Of a stretch of DNA of 42,434 nucleotides, positions 15,423 through 24,284 are shown in pieces (position 1 is the stretch's first letter; each line of letters starts with the position of its first letter). The notes below the pieces were generated by a model. It saw only the letters and a program-made list of their open reading frames with translations. It was not told where the DNA came from and made no database searches. The translations under genes and the position numbers were made by a program. Source of the stretch: Lacticaseibacillus chiayiensis (lineage in GTDB: Bacteria; Bacillota; Bacilli; Lactobacillales; Lactobacillaceae); NCBI RefSeq assembly GCF_004123795.1, contig NZ_MSSM01000032.1, forward strand, positions 1 to 42,434. Direction: 5' to 3'.

Positions 15423-15448
15423 GAAAAGCCAATCGCGATTGGCTTTTC
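15423..15448 (+). terminator. Palindromic hairpin after citH (weak or attenuating terminator)
   Basis: A perfect 26-bp palindrome, GAAAAGCCAATCG and its reverse complement, has only TTTTCCCC at its end instead of a full T-run. It could end the citH transcript partially or protect its 3' end while letting transcription reach oadH. Confidence 0.6.
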
Positions 15449-15490
15449 CCCGTATTATAAGGTTGATAAGAACCCAATGATGCATGACGA

Positions 15491-15610
15491 TAACGCGTTC
15501 ACCGGCGCAGAAGTCTGCATGTAAGGACCTCGGTCGCAATGGCCTAAGCCCGGGCCATCACGCCCAAGGCCACTTACATTCCGACTTCTACCCGCGCCGG
15601 TTCACGCTCA
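15491..15610 (+). repeat. 120-bp palindromic element, tandem copy A
   Basis: The left arm begins TAACGCGTTCACCGGCGCAG and the right arm, read on the other strand, begins TGAGCGTGAACCGGCGCGGG. The arms are about 35 bp, roughly 80% complementary, around a GC-rich centre. Copy B follows after 3 bases with 117 of 120 identical positions. The element can fold into a long hairpin and has no good start codon context. A frame runs through both copies but ends in the oadH leader, so it is not treated as coding. Confidence 0.88.
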
Positions 15611-15613
15611 CAT

Positions 15614-15733
15614 TAACGCGTTCACCGGCGCAGAAGTCTGCATGTAAGGACCCCGGTCGCAATGGCCAAAGCCCGGGCCATCACGCCCGAGGCCACTTAC
15701 ATTCCGACTTCTACCCGCGCCGGTTCACGCTCA
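15614..15733 (+). repeat. 120-bp palindromic element, tandem copy B
   Basis: It differs from copy A at three positions by eye. Its last bases directly abut the AGGAGG ribosome binding site of oadH, so the copies form the transcribed leader of the oad-cit genes if transcription comes from citH or from a promoter upstream of copy A. No promoter is visible between copy B and oadH. Confidence 0.88.
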
Positions 15734-15745
15734 GGAGGTGTAGAG

Positions 15746-16078
15746 ATGTTTAAATGGTTGTTTCATCGGCAAAAGCAGCCGCAAGTATCGGTTGAGTCAA
15801 CACCGACTAAATCGGCTGATGCTGCTGGATCGACACTCGCGACACAATGGGAAGAAGTACCCAATTATCTGGAAGTTGATCCAGCTAACGAATTAGCTGC
15901 CAGTTTGATCGCTGCTGCGGTTACTGCAGACACTGCACCTGATGCCAAACTCGTGCTTAAACATTTATATGTTGAAAATCCCGAGGCCAAACGGGTTGGC
16001 CTGATTGCCAGCGCGATTGCGGCGGGTGATGGTCATGGGCATTATGTGGTCAAGTCAATTAAGAAAAAGGTGGACTGA
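15746..16078 (+). CDS. oadH: OadH-type small subunit of oxaloacetate decarboxylase
   Basis: The 110-residue soluble-looking protein has a basic start (MFKWLFHRQKQ), a Ser/Thr/Ala linker, and a conserved-looking C-terminal half: YLEVDPANELAASLIAAAV, ENPEAKRVGLIASAIAAG and YVVKSIKKK. It has no membrane helix. By position before oadD and oadB it corresponds to oadH of the Enterococcus faecalis cluster, and the C-terminal half may play the part of the C-terminal domain of gamma/delta subunits that holds biotin-carrier partners together. AGGAGG lies about 7 bases before the ATG. The name is transferred by synteny and is not firmly established by sequence. Confidence 0.65.
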   Translation: MFKWLFHRQKQPQVSVESTPTKSADAAGSTLATQWEEVPNYLEVDPANELAASLIAAAVTADTAPDAKLVLKHLYVENPEAKRVGLIASAIAAGDGHGHYVVKSIKKKVD

Positions 16079-16082
16079 AAAG

Positions 16083-16475
16083 ATGTTGAGAAAATTCAAG
16101 ATCACGATCGATGGGAAAACCTATCTGGTCGAAATGGAAGAAATCGGCGGTACGCCAGCGGCACCTGCCGCACCAGCAACACCGGTGGCTCCGGCTGCGC
16201 CAAGTGCGCCAGCGCCTGAACCTGCTCCAGCACCTGCTGCTCCCGTTGCCCCAAGTGGTGACGGTGAAGTCGTGACAGCGCCAATGCCTGGTACCGTCAC
16301 CAAGATTCTGGTCAAAGTCGGTGATGCTGTCACCGAAAACCAACCGCTGATGATTCTCGAAGCCATGAAAATGGAAAACGAAATTGTGGCACCCAAAGCC
16401 GGTACCGTTGGTGAGATCATTGGAACGCTCAATCAAAACGTTAACTCTGGGGATGGACTGATCAGTATTATTTAA
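16083..16475 (+). CDS. oadD: Biotin carboxyl carrier subunit of oxaloacetate decarboxylase
   Basis: The 130-residue protein has an N-terminal segment (1-23), an Ala/Pro-rich flexible linker (about 24-57), and a biotinyl domain (about 60-130) with the biotin attachment motif EAMKMEN, the modified lysine being Lys96. It shuttles the carboxyl group from the OadA transferase to the OadB membrane pump. It supplies the biotin domain that OadA of this cluster lacks. The start is the ATG at 16083, four bases after the oadH stop. A longer reading from 16005 lies inside oadH. It is clearly part of the same operon. Confidence 0.93.
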   Translation: MLRKFKITIDGKTYLVEMEEIGGTPAAPAAPATPVAPAAPSAPAPEPAPAPAAPVAPSGDGEVVTAPMPGTVTKILVKVGDAVTENQPLMILEAMKMENEIVAPKAGTVGEIIGTLNQNVNSGDGLISII

Positions 16476-16501
16476 CAAATAAAGAGAAAGGAAGTGAAGG
16501 T

Positions 16502-17626
16502 ATGGAAGCGCTCATTCACGGAATCACGACCATTACGCTAGGCCAAATTGCAATGATGCTGATCGGTGCGCTCTTGATGTATCTGGGTATTAAGAAAGAA
16601 TACGAACCAACATTATTGGTTCCGATGGGACTGGGCGCCATTTTGGTGAATTTCCCCGGAACCGGTGTTTTAACCCAGGTCGTTGGCGGCACTAAGACGG
16701 AAGGGGTATTGGATGTTCTGTTCAAAGCCGGCATCAACACCGAACTTTTCCCATTACTGATTTTCATTGGGATCGGCGCCATGATCGATTTTGGCCCGCT
16801 GCTGCAGAATCCATTTATGTTACTTTTCGGTGCAGCCGCTCAATTCGGTATTTTCGCTACTGTCTTCGTTGCCGTTTTCTTCGGTTTCAACATTAAAGAG
16901 GCGGCGTCAATCGGGATCATCGGTGCGGCAGATGGCCCAACATCCATTTTCGTTTCTAACCAACTAGCACCGAATTTACTAGGGGCTATTACCGTGGCGG
17001 CATATTCGTACATGGCGTTGGTGCCGATCATTCAACCGATGGCAATCAAAGCAGTTACGACGAAGCATGAACGTCGCATTCGAATGACTTATCGTGCAGA
17101 AGGGGTTTCCAAGACAACCAAAATCCTGTTCCCGATTATCATCACTATCATCGCGGGTTTTATTGCCCCGATTTCTCTACCATTGGTTGGGTTCCTGATG
17201 TTTGGTAATCTGCTAAGAGAATGTGGCGTGTTAGATCGATTGTCTAATACCGCTCAAAACGAACTGGTCAACATCGTTTCGATTCTGTTAGGATTGACGA
17301 TTTCCGTTAAATTACAAGCAGATCAATTCCTGAATATTCAAACATTGATGATCATTGCATTTGGCCTCTTCGCCTTCATTATGGATTCTGTTGGCGGCGT
17401 TCTTTTCGCAAAACTGCTGAATCTGTTCCGCAAAGAGAAGATTAACCCGATGATCGGCGCGGCAGGCATCTCGGCATTTCCAATGTCAAGCCGGGTCATT
17501 CAGAAGATGGCGACCGATGAAGATCCGCAGAACTTTGTATTGATGTATGCCGTTGGGGCAAATGTTTCCGGTCAAATTGGTTCGGTTATTGCTGGCGGTC
17601 TCTTGCTGTCATTCTTTGGTGCTTAA
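16502..17626 (+). CDS. oadB: Oxaloacetate decarboxylase beta subunit (Na+-pumping membrane subunit)
   Basis: The 374-residue protein has about nine hydrophobic segments and the family motif GAADGPTSIFVS (about residues 141-152), whose Asp144 corresponds to the conserved Asp of the Na+/proton pathway. A second conserved region near the end reads SAFPMSSRVIQ. It decarboxylates carboxybiotin on OadD and couples this to sodium export. GAAAGGAAG lies about 8-16 bases before the ATG. It follows oadD by 26 bases and precedes a tiny gamma-like gene, consistent with a membrane complex OadA-OadD-OadB plus small subunits. Confidence 0.95.
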   Translation: MEALIHGITTITLGQIAMMLIGALLMYLGIKKEYEPTLLVPMGLGAILVNFPGTGVLTQVVGGTKTEGVLDVLFKAGINTELFPLLIFIGIGAMIDFGPLLQNPFMLLFGAAAQFGIFATVFVAVFFGFNIKEAASIGIIGAADGPTSIFVSNQLAPNLLGAITVAAYSYMALVPIIQPMAIKAVTTKHERRIRMTYRAEGVSKTTKILFPIIITIIAGFIAPISLPLVGFLMFGNLLRECGVLDRLSNTAQNELVNIVSILLGLTISVKLQADQFLNIQTLMIIAFGLFAFIMDSVGGVLFAKLLNLFRKEKINPMIGAAGISAFPMSSRVIQKMATDEDPQNFVLMYAVGANVSGQIGSVIAGGLLLSFFGA

Positions 17627-17680
17627 CATCAATGCACCTGTCAGTTGCGAAGTCTGAACACCCTTGGGAGGTTTTGCGTT

Positions 17681-17824
17681 ATGAAATTTGATCCGACTGC
17701 TGTTGAACAGGCTGGTGAATTAATGCTGGTAGGTATGGGCGGCGTGTTTATTGTTTTATTCATCATCTACATCGTCGCCAAACTATTGCTTAAATTTGCC
17801 CCAGCCAAAAAAGCGGCAAAATAA
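17681..17824 (+). CDS. Very small gamma-subunit-like membrane protein of the decarboxylase
   Basis: The 47-residue protein has one membrane helix (about residues 16-38, LVGMGGVFIVLFIIYIVAKL) and a basic, Lys/Ala-rich C-terminus (FAPAKKAAK). The phrase MLVGMGGVFIVLF resembles the N-terminal helix of OadG/gamma subunits, which carry GMGxVFxxL near the start. GGGAGG precedes the ATG by about 11-16 bases. It sits between oadB and citC, where a Zn-binding gamma subunit could be expected, but lacks the gamma C-terminal extension. The OadH-type protein upstream may supply that part. The gene is shorter than automatic gene finders usually accept. Confidence 0.75.
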   Translation: MKFDPTAVEQAGELMLVGMGGVFIVLFIIYIVAKLLLKFAPAKKAAK

Positions 17825-17825
17825 A

Positions 17826-18830
17826 GTGGCGACATTAAAGCGTATTTGGTTCGATTTGAACCCACAAGCTGCTACAGCTTGGCACACGTTGCTAGCTGAT
17901 GCCGGATTGACACCGGATCGCCAAGTCGATTATACGGTCGGCATCTTTGATGGTGACGATTTACTGGCGACAGGATCACTGTCAGGCAATATTATCAAAG
18001 AAGTGGCAGTTTCGCCGACAGTCCAGCATGAGAATCTATTGGCGCAAATTATTCAGGCCTTGCTTGATCGGCTAGATGATGAAGCCATCACGCATAGCTT
18101 TGTTTATACCAAGCCAAGCACGCTAAAGTTTTTTCAATCACTAGGATTTAAACAGTTGGCGTCCACTGATTCTGTGGTTTTATTAGAACGAGGCTATCCT
18201 AACTTTGACGATTATACGAAGCTGCTGGAAGAATCCCGCCAATCTGGAAAGCCTGTTGCGGCCATCGTGATGAATGCCAATCCGGTCACTCGCGGGCACG
18301 CTTATTTAATTGAACAAGCTGCCAAAAGTAATGCGGTTGTTTACGTCTTTGTCTTGTCAGCTGAACGATCAATGTTTACGGCAACAGAGCGTTTGGCCTT
18401 GGTTAAAAAAGTGGCAGCACGTTGGTCCAACGTCGTGGTTCTGCCAACTCAGGACTACATGGTTTCCAGTACCACGTTTCCAAGTTACTTTCTCAAGGAT
18501 CGAGCGGACGCAGCGATTGCAACCGCTCAGGCAGGACTAGACGCGGCACTTTTTAAACAACGCATTGCCCCGATTCTTGGCATCAGTCGGCGATATGTTG
18601 GTGAAGAACCGCTTTCGCCAGTCACGGCGATTTACAATCAGCAGTTGGCAGCAACTTTTGCTGACGACATCGAATTAATCGTGGTGCCGCGTTTGATAAT
18701 CGATGGTACGGTTGTGAGCGCAACCCGCGTCCGCACCGCTATTGCCCAGCATGACTGGGTCACTGTCGAACGTCTGGTTTATCCCGAAGTTTATACAGAA
18801 ATAAAGGAGCGATCAACTCATGAAAATTAA
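17826..18830 (+). CDS. citC: [Citrate (pro-3S)-lyase] ligase
   Basis: The 334-residue protein combines an N-terminal GNAT-like region (about 1-115) with a nucleotidyltransferase domain whose ATP-binding motif is [19 protein letters not shown] (the HxGH-type TRGH). It acetylates the thiol of the citrate-lyase prosthetic group using ATP and acetate, activating the enzyme. A GTG at 17826, two bases after the small gamma-like gene's stop, gives the normal family length. No strong ribosome site is seen, so translation is probably coupled. It overlaps citD by 11 bases. Confidence 0.93.
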   Translation: MATLKRIWFDLNPQAATAWHTLLADAGLTPDRQVDYTVGIFDGDDLLATGSLSGNIIKEVAVSPTVQHENLLAQIIQALLDRLDDEAITHSFVYTKPSTLKFFQSLGFKQLASTDSVVLLERGYPNFDDYTKLLEESRQSGKPVAAIVMNANPVTRGHAYLIEQAAKSNAVVYVFVLSAERSMFTATERLALVKKVAARWSNVVVLPTQDYMVSSTTFPSYFLKDRADAAIATAQAGLDAALFKQRIAPILGISRRYVGEEPLSPVTAIYNQQLAATFADDIELIVVPRLIIDGTVVSATRVRTAIAQHDWVTVERLVYPEVYTEIKERSTHEN

Positions 18831-19125
18831 TCATCCCGCAACTGCAGGGACATTGGAGTCAAGCGATATTCAAATCACACTGACGCCTGCCGATAGCGGC
18901 ACCACGATTCAACTGCAAAGTAGCGTTGAAAAGCAGTTTGGCGAACAAATCCGTGCCGTGATCGCGGCAACCTTGACAAAACTGGGTATCGAAGAAGTTG
19001 CGGTAGAAGCCAATGACAAAGGTGCTTTGGATTGCACCATCAAAGCACGAACCATTGCAGCAGCGTACCGTGCAGCAGACAACAAGACATTTGACTGGGA
19101 GGAGATCAACGCATGGATAAATTAA
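18820..19125 (+). CDS. citD: Citrate lyase gamma subunit (acyl carrier protein)
   Basis: The 101-residue protein carries the prosthetic-group site GTLESSDI; Ser14 would carry 2'-(5''-phosphoribosyl)-3'-dephospho-CoA. AAAGGAG lies about 9 bases before the ATG. It overlaps citC by 11 bases and citE by 13. The length matches the family (about 95-105). It acts in the cytosolic CitDEF complex as the swinging arm that carries acetyl and citryl groups. Confidence 0.94.
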   Translation: MKINHPATAGTLESSDIQITLTPADSGTTIQLQSSVEKQFGEQIRAVIAATLTKLGIEEVAVEANDKGALDCTIKARTIAAAYRAADNKTFDWEEINAWIN

Positions 19126-19991
19126 GAAGAACCATGATGTTTGTCCCAGGGGCTAACCCGGGAATGTTACGCGATGCCCCCATTTACGGTGCGGATGCCA
19201 TCATGTTTGATCTTGAAGATGCCGTTTCATTAAAAGAAAAAGATACGGCCCGGATGTTGGTATACTCAGCTTTGAAAACTTTTGATTATAGCAGTGTTGA
19301 AACGGTTGTCCGGGTCAATGCACTTGATGCTGGTGGCGATCAAGATATCGAAGCCATGGTACTCGGCGGCATTAATGTGATCCGGTTGCCAAAGACAGAA
19401 ACCGCGCAGGATATTCGCGATGTGGATGCTGTGATCACGGCAGTTGAAGAAAAATATGGTATTCAAGTCGGTACCACGCGCATGATGGCCGCAATTGAAT
19501 CCGCGGAAGGCGTTCTGAACGCGCGTGAGATTGCGCAGGCATCGTCACGAATGATCGGCATTGCGCTTGGTGCCGAGGACTATCTAACCAGTCAGCACAC
19601 GCATCGTTCTGCTGACGGGGCAGAGCTTTCTTTTGCCCGCAACTATATTTTGCATGCGGCCAGGGAAGCTGGTATCGCGGCGATTGACACGGTTTATACG
19701 CAAGTCGATAACGAGGAAGGCTTGCGCCATGAAACCGAATTAATCAAACAACTCGGATTTGACGGTAAATCAGTTATCAATCCGCGGCAAATTCCAGTGA
19801 TTAACAGTGTTTTCGCTCCGGCTTTGGCTGAAGTTCAGAAGGCACGCGAGATTGTCGCTGGTTTGAAGGAAGCCGAAGCTAAAGGTGCCGGCGTTGTCTC
19901 TGTCAATGGTCAGATGGTTGATAAACCGGTTGTAGAACGGGCTCAATATACGATTGCGCTCGCTAAGGCATCAGGAATGGAGGTAGACTGA
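19113..19991 (+). CDS. citE: Citrate lyase beta subunit (citryl-ACP lyase)
   Basis: The 292-residue protein is a HpcH/HpaI-type TIM barrel of normal length. The N-terminus [19 protein letters not shown] and [13 protein letters not shown] (about residues 31-43) provide phosphate and Mg2+ ligands; [16 protein letters not shown] lies mid-chain and [12 protein letters not shown] near residue 215. It cleaves citryl-ACP to acetyl-ACP and oxaloacetate. The gene starts within the end of citD (GGAGG about 8 bases upstream), and its TGA overlaps the citF start codon. Confidence 0.95.
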   Translation: MDKLRRTMMFVPGANPGMLRDAPIYGADAIMFDLEDAVSLKEKDTARMLVYSALKTFDYSSVETVVRVNALDAGGDQDIEAMVLGGINVIRLPKTETAQDIRDVDAVITAVEEKYGIQVGTTRMMAAIESAEGVLNAREIAQASSRMIGIALGAEDYLTSQHTHRSADGAELSFARNYILHAAREAGIAAIDTVYTQVDNEEGLRHETELIKQLGFDGKSVINPRQIPVINSVFAPALAEVQKAREIVAGLKEAEAKGAGVVSVNGQMVDKPVVERAQYTIALAKASGMEVD

Positions 19992-21523
19992 TGGTCAAGA
20001 ATAAGCTTAATCGTGAGATCCCGACGCCGTATGCCGATCAGTATGGCGTTTATGGTGGCGAGTTTGCCAACATTCGGCTTTACAATGAACATGCCAGGCA
20101 TATCAAGCCGGTGAAGCCCGATCATAGTAAATTAGTTGCTTCGATTCACGATGCCATTGTGGCCACTGGTTTAAAAGACGGCATGACCATTTCATTCCAT
20201 CACCATTTTCGCGAAGGCGATTATGTGATGAACATGGTCATGGCAGAAATTGCCAAAATGGGGATCAAGAATCTTTCGATTGCCCCGAGTTCGATTGCCA
20301 ATGTGCACGAACCGCTTATTGAACACATCAAAAATGGCGTTGTCACCAACATCACCAGTTCTGGCCTGCGTGACAAAGTTGGTGCTGCTATTTCCAATGG
20401 TATCATGGAAAATCCAGTTGTGATTCGTTCCCATGGCGGTCGGGCGCGGGCAATTGCACGCGGCGATATTCATATTGACGTGGCTTTCCTTGGCGCACCA
20501 AGCAGTGATGAATATGGCAACGTTAATGGGACGAAAGGCAAAGCAACTTGCGGATCCTTAGGCTATGCCATGATTGATGCCAAGTATGCTGATCAAGTCG
20601 TTGCGATTACCGATAGTTTGGTACCTTACCCAAATACACCGATTAGTATTCCCCAAACCGATGTTGACTATGTGGTTCAGGTGGATGCCATCGGTGATCC
20701 AACTGGAATTGCCAAAGGGGCGACCCGCTTTACCAAGAATCCTAAAGAATTAAAAATTGCGGAATATGCCGCAGAAGTGATTACCAAGTCTGCTTACTTT
20801 AAAAATGGTTTCTCTTTCCAGACCGGCACAGGCGGCTCTTCATTGGCCGTCGCCCGCTTCTTGCGTGAAGCGATGCTGAAACAAGACATCAAGGCAAGTT
20901 TTGCACTGGGTGGCATTACCAATTCCATGGTCGAACTCTTAAAAGAAGGACTTGTTGAAAAGGTCATTGACGTCCAAGATTTTGATCATCCTTCAGCAGT
21001 CTCGCTTGGGGAAAACGCCGATCATTACGAAATCGATGCTAACATGTATGCTTCACCATTGAGCAAAGGTGCCGTGATCAACCAGCTTGACATCGCGATT
21101 TTATCAGCACTGGAAATTGATACCGATTTTAACGTCAACGTCATCACAGGATCTGACGGCATTATTCGGGGAGCATCAGGCGGTCACAGTGACACAAGTG
21201 CTGCCTGCAAAATGAGTATGGTTATTGCGCCACTGGTTCGCGGTCGGATTCCAACGATTGTCGAAAATGTCAACACGGTGGTGACACCAGGCGCCAGCGT
21301 TGATGTTGTCGTCACTGAAGTCGGTGTGGCCATCAACCCAGCGCGACCGGACTTAATCGAGATGTTCAAACATTTGAAAGTGCCACAATTTTCAATTGAA
21401 ACGCTTAAAGAAATGGCGTACACGATCACGGGAACGCCGGAGCCGATTCAATATGGTGACAAGGTCGTTGCGTTGATCGAATATCGTGATGGTACCTTGA
21501 TTGATGTGGTCCACAATGTTTAA
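19991..21523 (+). CDS. citF: Citrate lyase alpha subunit (acetyl-ACP:citrate ACP-transferase)
   Basis: The 510-residue protein has the CoA-transferase-like fold. Recognisable segments are SFHHHFREGDYVMNMVM (about 56-72), FQTGTGGSSLAVARFL (about 277-292) and GASGGHSDTSAACKMSMV (about 394-411). It exchanges acetyl for citryl on CitD. The ATG overlaps the citE stop (TGATG), with GGAGGT upstream. Length is normal. It ends 8 bases into citX. Confidence 0.95.
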   Translation: MVKNKLNREIPTPYADQYGVYGGEFANIRLYNEHARHIKPVKPDHSKLVASIHDAIVATGLKDGMTISFHHHFREGDYVMNMVMAEIAKMGIKNLSIAPSSIANVHEPLIEHIKNGVVTNITSSGLRDKVGAAISNGIMENPVVIRSHGGRARAIARGDIHIDVAFLGAPSSDEYGNVNGTKGKATCGSLGYAMIDAKYADQVVAITDSLVPYPNTPISIPQTDVDYVVQVDAIGDPTGIAKGATRFTKNPKELKIAEYAAEVITKSAYFKNGFSFQTGTGGSSLAVARFLREAMLKQDIKASFALGGITNSMVELLKEGLVEKVIDVQDFDHPSAVSLGENADHYEIDANMYASPLSKGAVINQLDIAILSALEIDTDFNVNVITGSDGIIRGASGGHSDTSAACKMSMVIAPLVRGRIPTIVENVNTVVTPGASVDVVVTEVGVAINPARPDLIEMFKHLKVPQFSIETLKEMAYTITGTPEPIQYGDKVVALIEYRDGTLIDVVHNV

Positions 21524-22064
21524 GTTCTCGGTTTTGGACGGCCCACAGGTTGATCTCGAGCAAATGCTTGCAGCTAAAGATGCCAGAATCGTCAAGGAAC
21601 GGGAATGGCTAACCGTTCATTCCCAAACCGTTTTGCTGCATGTGACTTTGCGGATTCCGGGACCGGTTAAGACTGGTCGGCGAGTGGTCACAGTCTTTTC
21701 GGCGGCGATTCAAGCGCTGGAGGATCAACTGGATGAAGCAGTACTGGAAAGCCAAATCGACACCTTGGCAACCGGACCTGAAGCTTATTTGGCGGTTCGG
21801 CTGTCACCGATCACCTTGAAGCGACTCATGGTTGGCTTTGAGAAGCAACAGTGTTTTTGTGATCTGCTAGATCTTGACGTGATGACGTTAAAAGACGGAC
21901 AGCTGCATCAGATTTCGCGCGCTGATCTTGACTTGCCGCCGCGCGCCTGCTTGGTTTGTGGCGAGGATGCCAAGTCCTGTGCCCGATCACGTCGCCACGG
22001 GCTGCCTGAAGTTCAAGAAGTGGTCGAAGCAATCATAAAGGAGGGGTGGACCACACATGGCTAA
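21516..22064 (+). CDS. citX: Apo-citrate lyase phosphoribosyl-dephospho-CoA transferase
   Basis: The 182-residue protein has the CitX-type RLSPITLKRLMVGFE segment (about 91-105) and the C-terminal CLVCGEDAKSCARSRRHG cluster (about 148-165). It attaches the prosthetic group precursor made by CitG to Ser14 of CitD. The ATG at 21516 overlaps the end of citF. An in-frame start at 21501 would add five residues but has no better site. The gene overlaps oadA by 8 bases. Confidence 0.92.
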   Translation: MFKFSVLDGPQVDLEQMLAAKDARIVKEREWLTVHSQTVLLHVTLRIPGPVKTGRRVVTVFSAAIQALEDQLDEAVLESQIDTLATGPEAYLAVRLSPITLKRLMVGFEKQQCFCDLLDLDVMTLKDGQLHQISRADLDLPPRACLVCGEDAKSCARSRRHGLPEVQEVVEAIIKEGWTTHG

Positions 22065-23460
22065 ACAAAAAGTCCAATTTATGGAAACCGTGTTGCGTGA
22101 TGGCCAGCAGAGTCTGATCGCCACACGGATGCCGTTAAGTGACATTCTGCCAATTTTGGGTAAAATGGATGCTGCCGGTTATCATTCGTTAGAAATGTGG
22201 GGTGGGGCCACTTTTGATGCCTGCCTCCGTTACTTGAACGAAGATCCATGGGAACGTCTGCGAAAGATTCGTAAAGCTGTGAAACACACTAAGCTGCAGA
22301 TGTTACTGCGCGGCCAAAATTTACTTGGCTATAAAAATTACGCCGATGATGTCGTCATCGATTTTGTCACAAAGTCGGTTGAAAACGGCATTGATATTAT
22401 TCGGATCTTTGATGCCTTAAATGACACGCGTAACTTAAAGACTGCACTTGAAGCAACCAAAAACGCCGGTGGTCACGCGCAGCTAGCGATTAGTTATACA
22501 ACCAGCGAGTTTCACACGGTTGATTATTTCATTAAATTAGCCAAAGAAATGGCAGACATGGGTGCCGATTCGATTGCGATCAAAGATATGGCGGGCATTC
22601 TGACGCCACAAAAAGCTTTTGATCTCGTGACCGGCATTAAACAGGAGATTACGGTGCCGCTTGAAGTGCATACGCATGCAACCGCGGGCATGGCCGAAAT
22701 GACTTATCTTGAATCCGTGCGCGCAGGAGCCGACATCATTGATACCGCCGTTTCCCCATTTGCCGGTGGTACCAGTCAGCCAGCGACCGAATCGATGCTG
22801 GTAGCGATGCAGGACTTGGGTTATCCAACCGATGTCAAGCTCGATATTGTCAGTGACATTGCCAGTTACTTTGCACCGATTCGGGATCGATTCCGTGAGT
22901 CAGGCCAGCTCAATCCGCGCGTCAAGGACGTTGAGCCGAAGTCGTTGATTTACCAAGTGCCAGGTGGGATGCTATCCAACCTGCTTGCCCAGTTGAAAGA
23001 TCAAGGTCAGGAAGCTTTATACGGGGACGTTTTAAAAGAAGTGCCTCGTGTCCGCGGCGATTTAGGGTACCCGCCGCTAGTGACGCCATTATCACAAATG
23101 GTTGGCACCCAGAGCCTAATGAATGTTATGACTGGTGAGCGTTATAAGTTAATTCCAAAAGAAATCAAGGATTATGTTCGCGGTCTCTATGGTCGCCCAC
23201 CCGTACCGATCTCTCCGGAAATGACTAAAAAAATTATCGGTGATGCATCGATCGTGACCACGCGTCCAGCTGATTTAATTGAGTCGCAGATGCCGGCATT
23301 CCGCAAAGCGATTGCCAAGTATGCTCATTCGGAAGAAGACGTATTAAGTTACGCCTTGTTTCCGGATCAGGCCAAAGACTTTTTAGGCCGGCGCGAAGAT
23401 CCATTTTACGATGTTCCGGTTCAGAAGATCGATTTGACATTTGATCCTACCCATAATTGA
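22057..23460 (+). CDS. oadA: Oxaloacetate decarboxylase alpha subunit (carboxyltransferase), without biotin domain
   Basis: The 467-residue protein starts with the carboxyltransferase signature METVLRDGQQSLIATRM, contains LEVHTHATAGMAEMTYLESV (Zn ligands HxH) and AGADIIDTAVSPFAGGTSQP with the PycA/OadA conserved C-terminal part. It ends at about 467 residues, before where fused enzymes carry a Pro/Ala linker and biotinyl domain. OadD provides that domain here. It transfers CO2 from oxaloacetate to biotin. AAAGGAGGG precedes the ATG by about 12-20 bases. A terminator follows. Confidence 0.95.
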   Translation: MAKQKVQFMETVLRDGQQSLIATRMPLSDILPILGKMDAAGYHSLEMWGGATFDACLRYLNEDPWERLRKIRKAVKHTKLQMLLRGQNLLGYKNYADDVVIDFVTKSVENGIDIIRIFDALNDTRNLKTALEATKNAGGHAQLAISYTTSEFHTVDYFIKLAKEMADMGADSIAIKDMAGILTPQKAFDLVTGIKQEITVPLEVHTHATAGMAEMTYLESVRAGADIIDTAVSPFAGGTSQPATESMLVAMQDLGYPTDVKLDIVSDIASYFAPIRDRFRESGQLNPRVKDVEPKSLIYQVPGGMLSNLLAQLKDQGQEALYGDVLKEVPRVRGDLGYPPLVTPLSQMVGTQSLMNVMTGERYKLIPKEIKDYVRGLYGRPPVPISPEMTKKIIGDASIVTTRPADLIESQMPAFRKAIAKYAHSEEDVLSYALFPDQAKDFLGRREDPFYDVPVQKIDLTFDPTHN

Positions 23461-23520
23461 GTTTCATGAGCTGTGTCATTTAGCGGATGAAACGATTTTC
23501 GTTAGAAGAAATATGGGTCA

Positions 23521-23553
23521 AGCCGTTAACCGACTAGTTAACGGCTTTTTTTG
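23521..23553 (+). terminator. Terminator after oadA
   Basis: AAGCCGTTAAC and GTTAACGGCTT form an 11-bp stem with a 6-base loop and a T7 tail. A second weaker hairpin (GTTTCAT/ATGAAAC) lies at 23461-23490. It separates the main oad-cit transcript from citO-citG. Confidence 0.85.
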
Positions 23554-23555
23554 GT

Positions 23556-23561
23556 ATAATG
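23556..23561 (+). promoter_or_regulatory. -10 box of the citO-citG promoter
   Basis: TATAAT, preceded by TG (extended -10, TGGTATAAT), lies directly after the terminator T-run and 28 bases before the citO ATG. No good -35 box is visible, consistent with an extended -10 promoter. It gives the regulator its own transcription start. Confidence 0.6.
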
Positions 23562-23588
23562 GCCCACAGGACAAGGGGGGAACGAACG

Positions 23589-24284
23589 ATGAATGAAGTG
23601 GTGCCTGCCGTTAAGAAAAATTTGGATCTATCACAGAACCGGCCGATTAAAGAAGCGGTTTACGAAGCGTTGAGAAAAACCATCCTGCTAGGTGAAATAC
23701 CCAGCGGTGAACGGATTAACGAGAAGAATCTATCCGAAAATCTCAACATTAGCCGCACACCTATTCGCTATGCGCTTGAGCGTCTGGATGAAGAGGACCT
23801 GGTCGAACGCAAAACCGGTATTGGGGTTGTTGTGAAGGGTATTTCAATTAATGATGCTTATGAGATTTTTGACATTCGCAAGGAGTTGGATGTTTTAGCC
23901 ATTCGTGAAGCCATGCGCCTGATGACGCCTGATCAATTTAAGCAGATGCGGGCGCTTTTGGAGGAGACGGATCGTCTAAACGATGCTGGACGGGTGTCTG
24001 AAGTCATGGCGAAGTTTACGGAATTTAACAACTTTATTTATGATGCGAGTCATAGGCTGCGGCTGAAAATGATTGTTAATCAGCTACAGAATTATTTGAT
24101 TTATTTTCGCGATATTAGTATTAATGGTGATGATCGTCGTAATTTGGCGATTCAGGAACATTGGTTGCTTTATCGTGGTATGTTAAACCGGGATGATGAT
24201 CAGATCAAGCTCATTACTCGGGAACATCTCGAGCATTCATTGCAATATATTCTAAAAGTCATGAAGGCCAAACACATTGAATGA
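23589..24284 (+). CDS. citO: GntR/FCD-type regulator of citrate fermentation
   Basis: The 231-residue protein has a GntR winged helix (about residues 18-80: PIKEAVYEALRKTILLGEI, LSENLNISRTPIRYALERL) and a C-terminal FCD-like all-helical domain (about 88-225) that binds metal and carboxylate ligands. Its place with citG and the whole cluster matches CitO of Enterococcus faecalis, which activates cit transcription in the presence of citrate. GGGGGGAA lies about 8-15 bases before the ATG. It is probably the citrate sensor here. Its stop overlaps the citG start by 8 bases. Confidence 0.88.
   Translation: MNEVVPAVKKNLDLSQNRPIKEAVYEALRKTILLGEIPSGERINEKNLSENLNISRTPIRYALERLDEEDLVERKTGIGVVVKGISINDAYEIFDIRKELDVLAIREAMRLMTPDQFKQMRALLEETDRLNDAGRVSEVMAKFTEFNNFIYDASHRLRLKMIVNQLQNYLIYFRDISINGDDRRNLAIQEHWLLYRGMLNRDDDQIKLITREHLEHSLQYILKVMKAKHIE

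Noticed and set aside
15484-15753. An 89-residue open frame through both palindromic repeats
   Set aside because: It follows the repeat unit (the same residues recur in tandem), has no ribosome binding site, and ends inside the oadH start region. It is a by-product of the repeat.
16059-16478. Minus-strand frames opposite oadD
   Set aside because: They arise from the Ala/Pro-rich GC-biased linker of oadD, whose biotin motif is intact.
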